Part shown: positions 8,090 to 14,023 of the stretch, piece after piece
Layout of the letters: each line of letters opens with the position of its first letter
Position numbering within the stretch: the first letter of the stretch is position 1
Assembly: GCA_937891895.1 (NCBI GenBank)
Contig: CALATN010000134.1
Span: 1-22,506, forward strand
Length of the DNA: 22,506 nucleotides
Direction: 5' to 3'
From: an uncultured Clostridia bacterium
GTDB lineage: Bacteria > Bacillota > Clostridia > Oscillospirales > Ruminococcaceae
Made by a program: the position numbers and the translations under genes
The notes under the pieces: generated by a model
Seen by the model: only the letters and a program-made list of their open reading frames with translations
Told to the model about the DNA's origin: nothing
Database searches by the model: none

Positions 8090-8098
8090 CAACAACAT
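8080..8098. promoter_or_regulatory. Inverted repeat over the -35 box, possible operator
   Basis: ATGTTGT (8080-8086), five bases and ACAACAT (8092-8098) form a perfect inverted repeat covering the -35 box of the minus-strand promoter. Position and symmetry suit a repressor site, but no regulator gene lies next to it. Confidence 0.45.
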
Positions 8099-8195
8099 CA
8101 GTTAAAATGAGAATTTAAAGTAAAATTATTATACAAATCAGCAAGAAGATAATACTACGATGTAAAATTTAACATCACAAAATTTGCGGTAAGTG

Positions 8196-8224
8196 TTTAC
8201 AAATATGAAAAAATGCTGTATAAT
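8196..8224 (+). promoter_or_regulatory. Promoter of rsmD-coaD
   Basis: TTTACA (8196-8201), 17 bases and TATAAT (8219-8224) form a good sigma-A promoter 38 bases before rsmD. The 244-base divergent region 8019-8262 holds this promoter, the opposite promoter and AT-rich sequence with no gene. Confidence 0.87.
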
Positions 8225-8262
8225 AAATAGTTACAGAATAGTTTTATGTAAGGAGAACCCAG

Positions 8263-8817
8263 ATGCGAGTTATAACAGGTACCGCAAGAGGAAGAAAACT
8301 GCGCACCCTTGAGGGCAACGATGTTCGCCCTACTACCGATAAGGTAAAGGAAGCGATTTTCTCCATTATCCAGTTTGATATAGAAGGCTCAGCAATTCTC
8401 GACCTGTTTGCAGGTTCGGGTCAGATGGGCATTGAGGCGCTGTCAAGAGGCGCAAAATCCTGTGTTTTTGTTGACAACAGCAGAAACTCAATTGAGGTTG
8501 TAAGGGAAAACATTACTGCAACAGGCTTTCAGAAGCAGGCGAGGATTTCCAACATTGAAAGTGGAAATTTTCTGAAGATGAGCGTTGACAAGTTCGATAT
8601 AGCTTTCCTTGACCCGCCTTATGAAAAGGGGCTTATTGAAGCAGCAATGCCGCTTCTTTCAGCAAAAATGTCCGACAGGGGCATTATCGTCTGTGAGCAC
8701 GAAAAGGGACTTGTGCTTCCTGATGAGTACGGCGATATGAAAAAGCATAAGGTTTATAAATACGGCAAAATCGAGGTTACGGTTTACCGTGCAGGAAGTG
8801 GGGACGAGGAAGAATGA
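8263..8817 (+). CDS. rsmD: 16S rRNA (guanine(966)-N(2))-methyltransferase RsmD
   Basis: RsmD methylates G966 of 16S rRNA in the small subunit using S-adenosylmethionine. The 184-residue product begins with the family's MRVITGTARGRKL and VRPTTDKVKEAIFSI, has the SAM-binding loop LDLFAGSGQMGIEALSRGA (about 47-64) and the catalytic FLDPPYEKG with DPPY at 117-120. An AAGGAG site precedes ATG8263. Its stop overlaps the coaD start by four bases (ATGA at 8814-8817), so the two are translationally coupled; the rsmD-coaD pair is common in Firmicutes. Confidence 0.95.
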   Translation: MRVITGTARGRKLRTLEGNDVRPTTDKVKEAIFSIIQFDIEGSAILDLFAGSGQMGIEALSRGAKSCVFVDNSRNSIEVVRENITATGFQKQARISNIESGNFLKMSVDKFDIAFLDPPYEKGLIEAAMPLLSAKMSDRGIIVCEHEKGLVLPDEYGDMKKHKVYKYGKIEVTVYRAGSGDEEE

Positions 8818-9317
8818 GCAAGAGAATAGCAGTCTGTCCGGGAAGCTTTGACCCCGTAACACTGGGCCACAGGGATATTATCCAGAGAGCATCAAAGCTT
8901 TTTGACAAGGTTATCGTGCTGGTTTCGGTCAATGCTATGAAAAATCCCAGCTTTACTGCTGTTGAGCGTGTGAAGATGATTGAGAAGGTTACCGCTGACC
9001 TTGACAATGTGGTTATCGACATCAATGACGGCTTACTTGCGGATTATGTAAAAAAAGTCGGTGCGTGTGCAATTATCAAGGGTCTGCGTGCTGTTTCTGA
9101 CTTTGAATATGAATTTCAGATGGCACTGGCAAACAAAATTCTTTATGACGGTGCAGAAACAGTGTTTCTGACAACAAGTGCTGAAAATATGTACCTGTCA
9201 TCCAGCGTGGTGAAGCAGATTGCTTCCTTCGGCGGAGATATTACACACTTTGTACCTGAGTGCATTTTCGAGGATATAAAGGCAAGACTCTGGAAAGAGC
9301 CTGAGGAAATAAAATAA
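8814..9317 (+). CDS. coaD: Phosphopantetheine adenylyltransferase CoaD
   Basis: CoaD makes dephospho-CoA from 4'-phosphopantetheine and ATP, the fourth step of coenzyme A synthesis. The 167-residue product has the nucleotidyltransferase motif GSFDPVTLGH (residues 10-19), GLRAVSDFEYEFQMAL in the middle and LSSSVVKQIASFGGD near the end, all typical. Length is normal. It overlaps rsmD by four bases. CoA is also the donor of the phosphopantetheine arm that the carrier protein at 13675-13902 would need, though that link is only metabolic. Confidence 0.97.
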   Translation: MSKRIAVCPGSFDPVTLGHRDIIQRASKLFDKVIVLVSVNAMKNPSFTAVERVKMIEKVTADLDNVVIDINDGLLADYVKKVGACAIIKGLRAVSDFEYEFQMALANKILYDGAETVFLTTSAENMYLSSSVVKQIASFGGDITHFVPECIFEDIKARLWKEPEEIK

Positions 9318-9343
9318 ACTGATTTGAGAAAGGATTTGAAATT

Positions 9344-9823
9344 ATGGTTATTGACGATATTCTTGATATGATGGACGATTTGCTCGACAACGCTTCTTCT
9401 GTTCCTTTTTCGGTAAAAAAATCAATCATTGACTGCGACCAGATGCGTGAGTATATTAACGAAATCCGTCTTAATCTTCCGCAGGAAATCAAGCAGGCAA
9501 AGCTGATTGTCCGTGACAGACAGACAATTATCAACGACGCTAACAAGGAAGCTGAAAACATTGTGCGCCGTGCTGAAGACAGAGCTAAGGTTATCGTTTC
9601 AAATGACGAAATCACAAAGGCTGCAAAGGCAAAGGCTGTGGAAATGGTTAATCAGGCACAGGCCAAGTCCAAGGAAATCAAGAATGCCGCAAACAAGTAC
9701 ATTGATGACGTTCTTGTTCAGGCTGAGGAATGCTTGCAGGCTAATCTTGCCGATATAAGAAAGACAAGACAGGCTGTGAAGTCTATTCCTACAAACGGTC
9801 AGCTCCAGAAGCCCAATAAGTAA
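9344..9823 (+). CDS. Coiled-coil protein downstream of coaD, function unknown
   Basis: The 159-residue product is almost entirely charged helix: a short N-terminal segment, a stretch near NEIRLNLPQEIKQA, then a long Ala/Glu/Lys/Arg-rich helix with repeats such as EAENIVRRAEDRAK and AVEMVNQAQAKSKEIKNAA that looks like the stalk helices of ATP synthase subunit b/E or DivIVA. No membrane segment or catalytic motif is visible. Proteins of this type follow coaD in many Clostridia and are often labelled as ATPase or ATP synthase subunit, without proof. GAAAGGATTTG (9328-9338) is its ribosome site. It is probably transcribed with rsmD-coaD and ends at the 9827-9860 terminator. Confidence 0.85.
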   Translation: MVIDDILDMMDDLLDNASSVPFSVKKSIIDCDQMREYINEIRLNLPQEIKQAKLIVRDRQTIINDANKEAENIVRRAEDRAKVIVSNDEITKAAKAKAVEMVNQAQAKSKEIKNAANKYIDDVLVQAEECLQANLADIRKTRQAVKSIPTNGQLQKPNK

Positions 9824-9826
9824 AAT

Positions 9827-9860
9827 AAACGGATACCGAAATCAATCGGTATCCGTTTTT
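9827..9860. terminator. Bidirectional terminator between the coaD operon and spoIIA operon
   Basis: AACGGATACCGA (9828-9839), loop AATCAA and TCGGTATCCGTT (9846-9857) make a 12-base-pair stem with a T-run on the right. An A-rich left flank lets it also work for the convergent sigF gene ending at 9863. Confidence 0.92.
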
Positions 9861-9862
9861 GT

Positions 9863-10528
9863 TTATTCAAGCAGATTGCCCCGCAGCAGCATAAGCAGCT
9901 TCTTTTCACGCCGCGAAACCTGCACCTGAGTCATACCAAGCTTCTGCGCCGTCACGGTCTGCGTCATATCCTTGAAGTAGCGGAAGTAAATCAGCTTTCT
10001 GTCCTTTTCATCAAGTGCGGAAAGTGCTTGCCTGAGCGAGAGCAATTCCACAAGCTCAAGGTCGGGAGCGGGTGTTACAACATCAATCTGTCCCTCTCCG
10101 CCGTCCTCAGAGCTGTCCGTCAGCGATACCAATGGCAGATTTACCGCCAGCGCCTCGGCAACATCTTCAGGGGTTGAGTCAACCATATCTGCAAGCTCGG
10201 AAACTGTAGGCTCACGTCCCTGCATAAGAGTAAAATGCTCCTTTGCACGGCTCAGCTTCAGGCCAAGCTCACGGACAGAACGGCTTACCTTGATTGTCCC
10301 GCCGTCACGGAAAAGCCGCCTTATTTCGCCAAGTATAACAGGTACAGCATAGGTTGAAAACTTCACCCCACGGTCACGGTCAAAAGCGGAAGCGGCTTTC
10401 ACAAGTCCCACGCAACCCGCTCCGTAAAGGTCGTCGTATTCAATTCCCTTGCCGCGGAAACGGTTTGCGCAAAGATGAACAAGTCCGAGATTTTCTTCGG
10501 CAAGGCTATTGTTTTTTAAAGCATTCAC
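9863..10528 (-). CDS. sigF: Forespore RNA polymerase sigma factor SigF
   Basis: SigF (SpoIIAC) directs the first forespore-specific transcription after asymmetric division. The 221-residue protein has region 2 with YDDLYGAGCVGLVKAASAFD and FSTYAVPVILGEIRRLFRD (to about 75), the segment GTIKVSRSVRELGLKL, region 3 with GREPTVSELADMV and a region 4 helix-turn-helix MTQTVTAQKLGMTQVQVSRREKK (about 188-210), close to known SigF. The start is GTG with AAAGGAA upstream. It is third in the order spoIIAA-spoIIAB-sigF, 21 bases after spoIIAB. SigB operons share this gene order, but the region 2 and 4 sequences fit SigF better. Confidence 0.93.
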   Translation of the reverse strand: MNALKNNSLAEENLGLVHLCANRFRGKGIEYDDLYGAGCVGLVKAASAFDRDRGVKFSTYAVPVILGEIRRLFRDGGTIKVSRSVRELGLKLSRAKEHFTLMQGREPTVSELADMVDSTPEDVAEALAVNLPLVSLTDSSEDGGEGQIDVVTPAPDLELVELLSLRQALSALDEKDRKLIYFRYFKDMTQTVTAQKLGMTQVQVSRREKKLLMLLRGNLLE

Positions 10529-10549
10529 GGTATTATTCCTTTCGCAAAA

Positions 10550-11002
10550 TTATGTATCGGATTGCTTCGAAAGGATTTTCCTTTTCATAATAACCGTTGT
10601 ACCCTTGCCGCAGATGCTCCGCACGGTAACCTTGTCCATAAAATTTTCCATAAGTGCAAAGCCCAGCCCCGCACGCTCCTCCTCGGGTGCGGAAGTGTAA
10701 AGCGGCTCCATTGCCTGTTTTATGTCGGGTATTCCGCAGCCCTTGTCACGGATTTTTATGTACAGCACGTTACCTTCCAGATGTCGTGCAACAAATTCGA
10801 TTTTGCCGCTTGTGCCGCGGTAAGCGTGAACAATACAGTTTGTAACTGCCTCTGAAACGGCGGTTTTTATTTCCCCGATTTCTGATACGGACGGGTCAAG
10901 CTGTGCCGCAAATGCAGAGATTACAGACCTTGCAAGACTTTCATTGCGGCTGTTGCTGGGAAAGGTAACTTTTATTTCGTTGAGTATCTTCAAATTCTTC
11001 AC
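10550..11002 (-). CDS. spoIIAB: Anti-sigma F factor and serine kinase SpoIIAB
   Basis: SpoIIAB holds SigF inactive and phosphorylates SpoIIAA. The 150-residue frame shows a GHKL ATP-binding fold: N-box SEAVTNCIVHAY (E51, N55), G1 box RDKGCGI (D86), G2 box ERAGLGFALMENFMD and GKGTTV. The match to SpoIIAB continues through FAAQLDPSVSEIGEIKTAVSEAVTN. The first GTG (11002) sits directly on the ribosome site AAGGAAG (11008-11002), which is too close; TTG at 10993 has proper spacing and is the likelier start, giving 147 residues. It lies 6 bases after spoIIAA, so translation is probably coupled. Confidence 0.94.
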   Translation of the reverse strand: MKNLKILNEIKVTFPSNSRNESLARSVISAFAAQLDPSVSEIGEIKTAVSEAVTNCIVHAYRGTSGKIEFVARHLEGNVLYIKIRDKGCGIPDIKQAMEPLYTSAPEEERAGLGFALMENFMDKVTVRSICGKGTTVIMKRKILSKQSDT

Positions 11003-11008
11003 TTCCTT

Positions 11009-11314
11009 TTATTTGATTACGGCAAGCCTGTCCAGTCCCGCAAGACGCATAACCTTCTTTATCTGGTTTCCCGTATTTTCAATGACAATCGTGCCGCCGT
11101 AGGGCTTGATTGAGTTGTACCTGCCTATGACAAGCCCGATACCTGAGCTGTCCATAAAGGTTACCCCGTCAAAATCCAGCACCAGCCTGTCGGGGTGATG
11201 ACGGTCAATGGCAAGGTCAATATCATCACGGATTGACTTTGCATTGTGGTGGTCAACGTCACCGTTTATTCTTGCTATAACAGTCCTGTCATCTGTATCA
11301 ATAATCACATTCAT
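11009..11314 (-). CDS. spoIIAA: Anti-sigma F factor antagonist SpoIIAA
   Basis: SpoIIAA is the anti-anti-sigma factor: in its unphosphorylated form it displaces SigF from SpoIIAB, and SpoIIE phosphatase (not in this window) resets it. The 101-residue STAS domain has the phosphorylation motif FMDSSGIGLVIGRY, with S57 at the position of the known phosphoserine. AAAGGA precedes ATG at the right distance. It opens the spoIIA operon. Upstream there is TTGACA on the minus strand (11378-11373) but no properly spaced -10; a SigH-type promoter would be expected from family knowledge but none is clear. Confidence 0.93.
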   Translation of the reverse strand: MNVIIDTDDRTVIARINGDVDHHNAKSIRDDIDLAIDRHHPDRLVLDFDGVTFMDSSGIGLVIGRYNSIKPYGGTIVIENTGNQIKKVMRLAGLDRLAVIK

Positions 11315-11383
11315 TCTTACACATCCTTTGCTATGGCGTATTCTTATTCTATATCATAACCCGCACGAAATTTGTCAAAACAA

Positions 11384-11416
11384 AAAAGGCAGACGATAAT
11401 TGTTACCGTCTGCCTT
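11384..11416 (-). terminator. Second terminator after the HExxH gene
   Basis: AAGGCAGACG (11386-11395) and CGTCTGCCTT (11407-11416) pair around an 11-base loop. Read on the minus strand the hairpin is followed by six Ts, so it terminates transcription coming from 11463-12011 and protects the spoIIA promoter region. Confidence 0.85.
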
Positions 11417-11420
11417 AAAA

Positions 11421-11454
11421 ATAAAAAAAGCACTGTACTCTTGTACAGTGCTTT
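11421..11454 (-). terminator. First terminator after the HExxH gene
   Basis: AAAGCACTGTAC (11427-11438), loop TCTT and GTACAGTGCTTT (11443-11454) make a perfect 12-base-pair stem followed by a run of Ts on the minus strand. It starts 8 bases after the stop codon of the gene at 11463. Confidence 0.93.
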
Positions 11455-11462
11455 ATAACCTA

Positions 11463-12011
11463 TTAAACCGCAATATCAAACATGCCGCCTTTATTCTGTG
11501 TAGGGTCATTCATTCCCACATTGAAGCGGCTGTCGCTTGCGCCTCTTGTTGTTGTCCTTGTCAGACCGCCCGAAATATAAACCCTGCCGCATTCGGGACA
11601 GATTGCTGTTTTGAGCGAAACGCTCTGAGAAACAATTTCTCTGCCCTCACGTTCAGCCTTTGCCTGGTTTCTGCCGACGTGCTCCATTTCGTGGCTCTTA
11701 ACCTTAGCCGCAGCAGCCTTTGGGTCAACCTTTGTAGGTGTCTGGAAAGAAACACCCATATCCGTTGAACCGTCCTGATAACGTCTGTTTTCGCATGTCT
11801 GACACTCAAAGGAATCAAAGCGGCGCTTTCTGTCATTTTCCTCGGAAATCTTATTATGGTCGTGCTCGATATTTCCGCTGTACTTGCCATACTTTTCATC
11901 AGCCTTTTCAGCTTTGTTCTTTCCGTAAGCACTTGCCGCATAGTTGACACCTCTGCCTGAAAAGCCCGTGTTTGCACCTGAAATACCAACTCCGATTGCA
12001 CCGATTGTCAT
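11463..12011 (-). CDS. Putative metalloprotease, SprA-related family
   Basis: The 182-residue product has a Gly-rich N-terminus (no clear signal peptide), a charged middle, FECQTCENRRYQDGS with C70 and C73, the zinc-protease motif HEMEH (residues 107-111, fitting HExxH), and CPECGRVY with C138 and C141. The two CxxC pairs around HExxH suggest a structural zinc knuckle plus a catalytic zinc; this is the layout I recall for SprA-related predicted metalloproteases. No substrate is known. It is monocistronic, with a consensus promoter, an excellent AAGGAGG site and two terminators, which implies sizeable expression. Its place between spoIIA and the C-T-A operon gives no clear hint of function. 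Confidence 0.72.
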   Translation of the reverse strand: MTIGAIGVGISGANTGFSGRGVNYAASAYGKNKAEKADEKYGKYSGNIEHDHNKISEENDRKRRFDSFECQTCENRRYQDGSTDMGVSFQTPTKVDPKAAAAKVKSHEMEHVGRNQAKAEREGREIVSQSVSLKTAICPECGRVYISGGLTRTTTRGASDSRFNVGMNDPTQNKGGMFDIAV

Positions 12012-12053
12012 AATAAAACCTCCTTCCGAAAATATTTACCGTATCTTAATTAT

Positions 12054-12082
12054 ATTATAAACAAACAACCGCTGTATGTCAA
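12054..12082 (-). promoter_or_regulatory. Consensus promoter of the HExxH gene
   Basis: On the minus strand, TTGACA (12082-12077) and TATAAT (12059-12054) are separated by exactly 17 bases, a perfect sigma-A promoter about 42 bases before the start codon. Confidence 0.92.
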
Positions 12083-12110
12083 TGTGAAAAACACAAAAAA
12101 CGCAGCGGTT
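12067..12110 (-). terminator. Possible large-loop terminator after the ligase gene
   Basis: AACCGCTG (12067-12074) and CAGCGGTT (12103-12110) are complementary around a 28-base loop. On the minus strand the stem is followed by GTTTGTTT. It lies just after the ligase stop (12124). The -35 box of the next promoter falls inside the loop. Only 8 base pairs, so function is uncertain. Confidence 0.5.
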
Positions 12111-12123
12111 TTATAGGATTATT

Positions 12124-13665
12124 TTATCTAATTTCGCCCTGATAAGACTGTGCACGCTTAATCTTCTTTGAAGTTGTCTTTTCAAACTCCTTATCACGTA
12201 CACGGAGTCTGCGGATTGTCTTGGAGGACGGCAGAGTCATGTTGACTTCCTTGATGATTTCGTTCAGCTTTCCAGCTGCCTCGTCAATGTCTGGACACAT
12301 ATCAAGGTTAGGGAAGATTTCAGCAGTAATGTAACCTTCCTCAGCGTAAACAAGGATTTCAGCAGCAAGGTCAATAAGAGCAAACTTGTTTTCAAGCTCC
12401 TCAGGGGAAACGTTCTCACCGTTGCTGAGAATGATAAGGTTCTTCTTTCTGCCTGTGATGTAAAGACGTCCGTCCTCTGCGTAACCAAGGTCGCCTGTGT
12501 GGAGCCAGCCGTCAGCGTCAAGAGCTTCCGCTGTTGCCTCAGGGAACTTGTAGTAGCCCTGCATTACAGACGGGCTCTTTACCACGATTTCGCCCTCAAC
12601 AATCTTTACCTCACAACCGTTTACGATTGTACCAACGTCGCCAAGAAGACTAACGTTGTTGAAGTCAGCTGTTGCAATTCGTGGTGAACACTCAGTCATA
12701 CCGTAGCCCTGAGCCATAGGAATACCGAACTCGCCGTAAGCCTTGATAATTTCAGGAGCAAGGTAAGCACCGCCGCTGTAGATACCCTTCAGCTTTCCGC
12801 CGAAGAAAGCCTGTGCAACAGCTTTTGCAGGAAGTCCCTTTGCATTTGCGGCAGCGTTGATCTGCTTGAGAATTGTTTCCGCAATCATCGGAACAAGAAG
12901 CAGGATCATCGGCTGGAAAAGCTTGAGATTCTGTGCAATTCTCATCATTGAGTCGTTAACGCAGATTGTTGTGCCGTAACGGAGAGAAAGAAGAATGTCG
13001 CAAGCAAAACAGAATACGTGGTGGATAGGAAGCACGCTGAGAAGTGAATCTTCAGGTGAAGCCTCGTTATCCTGACACATAGCGTTGTCAATGAGGTTGC
13101 CGTGGGTAAGCATTACACCCTTTGCCTTGCCTGTTGTACCTGATGTGTACACGATTGAAGCAAGTGACTCGGACGGAATATCGTAAATGTTTGCCTCGTC
13201 ATACTTTTCAAGAATTTCTGCCAGCACGTTTTCAGCACCGTCGTGTGGCTGGAGTGCAACATAAACCTTGATTTCGGGACAGTTCATCTTGATTGCGGGA
13301 AGCATAGGTGCATAACGTGCGTCATAGAAGAACACGTTCACGTCTGCACGGTTCATAAGGTCACATAAATCCTCGCAGGCAAGCTGTGCGTCAAGGGGAA
13401 CAGTAACATTGCCGCCCATGATTGTTCCGAAGTAGCCAACAAGATAAGCATAGCTTGTTGGTCCGATTGTTGCGGCGTGGATTTTTTCAGGTCCCATTGC
13501 TTCAAGAAGAAATGAAGCAACCTTTCTTGTATCTGTGAAGAACTGCTTGAAGGACTTTTCGACAACTTCCTTGCCTGCTTTTTCCTTTACAAATGCACCG
13601 TCGCCGTATTCCTCAGCGGCAAGTCTTACTAAATCCTGTAAGCTTTTTACTTTTGCTTTATCCAT
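12124..13665 (-). CDS. Stand-alone AMP-forming acyl/aminoacyl ligase (adenylation protein)
   Basis: Members of this family activate a carboxylic acid with ATP as the acyl-adenylate and pass it to a thiol, here most likely the carrier protein encoded just upstream. The 513-residue protein has the phosphate loop YTSGTTGKAKG (173-183), PIHHVFCF (213-220), YGMTECSPR (321-329), HTGD (389-392), hinge GRKKNLIILSNGENVSPEE (405-423) and the C-terminal lysine in TTSKKIKR (K501). Overall it is closer to fatty acyl-CoA ligases than to amino-acid A domains, which favours a fatty or aryl acid substrate (inference). Its ribosome site AAGGTG overlaps the carrier stop codon, 9 bases upstream, so the two are coupled. 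Last gene of the operon. Confidence 0.9.
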   Translation of the reverse strand: MDKAKVKSLQDLVRLAAEEYGDGAFVKEKAGKEVVEKSFKQFFTDTRKVASFLLEAMGPEKIHAATIGPTSYAYLVGYFGTIMGGNVTVPLDAQLACEDLCDLMNRADVNVFFYDARYAPMLPAIKMNCPEIKVYVALQPHDGAENVLAEILEKYDEANIYDIPSESLASIVYTSGTTGKAKGVMLTHGNLIDNAMCQDNEASPEDSLLSVLPIHHVFCFACDILLSLRYGTTICVNDSMMRIAQNLKLFQPMILLLVPMIAETILKQINAAANAKGLPAKAVAQAFFGGKLKGIYSGGAYLAPEIIKAYGEFGIPMAQGYGMTECSPRIATADFNNVSLLGDVGTIVNGCEVKIVEGEIVVKSPSVMQGYYKFPEATAEALDADGWLHTGDLGYAEDGRLYITGRKKNLIILSNGENVSPEELENKFALIDLAAEILVYAEEGYITAEIFPNLDMCPDIDEAAGKLNEIIKEVNMTLPSSKTIRRLRVRDKEFEKTTSKKIKRAQSYQGEIR

Positions 13666-13674
13666 AGTTACACC

Positions 13675-13902
13675 TTACGCTTTCAGTGACTCGATATACT
13701 TTACAGCATCGCCGACAGTGCTGAGCTTGATAACTTCCTGTTCATCAACCTGAACATCAAGAGTTTCCTCAATTTCGCCCAGCATGCTCATAAAGTCATA
13801 GGAGTTGAAGCCGAGGTCTTCGATAAATCTTGCATCTTCAGTAATAGCGGATTCATCAACCTCAACATAGTTGCAGATAAGTTCTTTAAGCTGTTCAAAC
13901 AT
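13675..13902 (-). CDS. Stand-alone acyl/peptidyl carrier protein
   Basis: The 75-residue acidic helical protein has a carrier-protein fold with the phosphopantetheine site at S34 in EDLGFNSYDFMSML. The usual context is D-S-L, here N-S-Y, so it is not the housekeeping fatty acid ACP. The start is ATG13902, with AAAGGAG (13917-13911) upstream; the frame stays open a further 90 bases but that part shows no carrier homology. It sits between the condensation gene and the ligase gene, the expected place for a trans-acting thiolation protein. It would need a 4'-phosphopantetheinyl transferase, which is not in this window. Confidence 0.9.
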   Translation of the reverse strand: MFEQLKELICNYVEVDESAITEDARFIEDLGFNSYDFMSMLGEIEETLDVQVDEQEVIKLSTVGDAVKYIESLKA

Positions 13903-13976
13903 AATAATTTCTCCTTTATAAATCGTAGTTTGGATTACAAGCAAACCACGGTGTTTTTCGCTTGCGTATGTTGTGC

Positions 13977-14021
13977 TGAGTTTTGCTTGCAAAACTCATA
14001 GGACATCTGCTTTGCAGATGT
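13977..14021. repeat. Two hairpins in the 121-base gap between condensation and carrier genes
   Basis: TGAGTTTTGC-TT-GCAAAACTCA (13977-13998) is a 10-base-pair stem and ACATCTGC-TTT-GCAGATGT (14003-14021) an 8-base-pair stem, beginning at the condensation gene's stop codon. Their apex (GC-T-rich-GC) matches the hairpin in the grpE-dnaK gap. They may set mRNA processing or relative expression inside the operon. Confidence 0.75.
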
Positions 14022-14023
14022 TT

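Noticed and set aside
9863..11314. SigB-RsbW-RsbV stress operon instead of spoIIA
   Set aside because: Gene order is the same, but the sigma region 2 and 4 sequences and the SpoIIAB segment FAAQLDP...EIKTAVSEAVTN fit the sporulation versions better.
11341..11378. Sigma-A or SigH promoter for the spoIIA operon
   Set aside because: TTGACA is present on the minus strand but the -10 candidates are at 14 or 19 bases, and the GAAT-like SigH element lacks a convincing partner.
13915..13944. Possible internal promoter for carrier and ligase genes (TTGCTT, 18 bases, TATAAA on the minus strand)
   Set aside because: The -10 box overlaps the ribosome site, so a transcript from it would lack that site.
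13903..13992. Upstream extension of the carrier protein frame
   Set aside because: It covers intergenic sequence ahead of the true ribosome site AAAGGAG and has no carrier homology.
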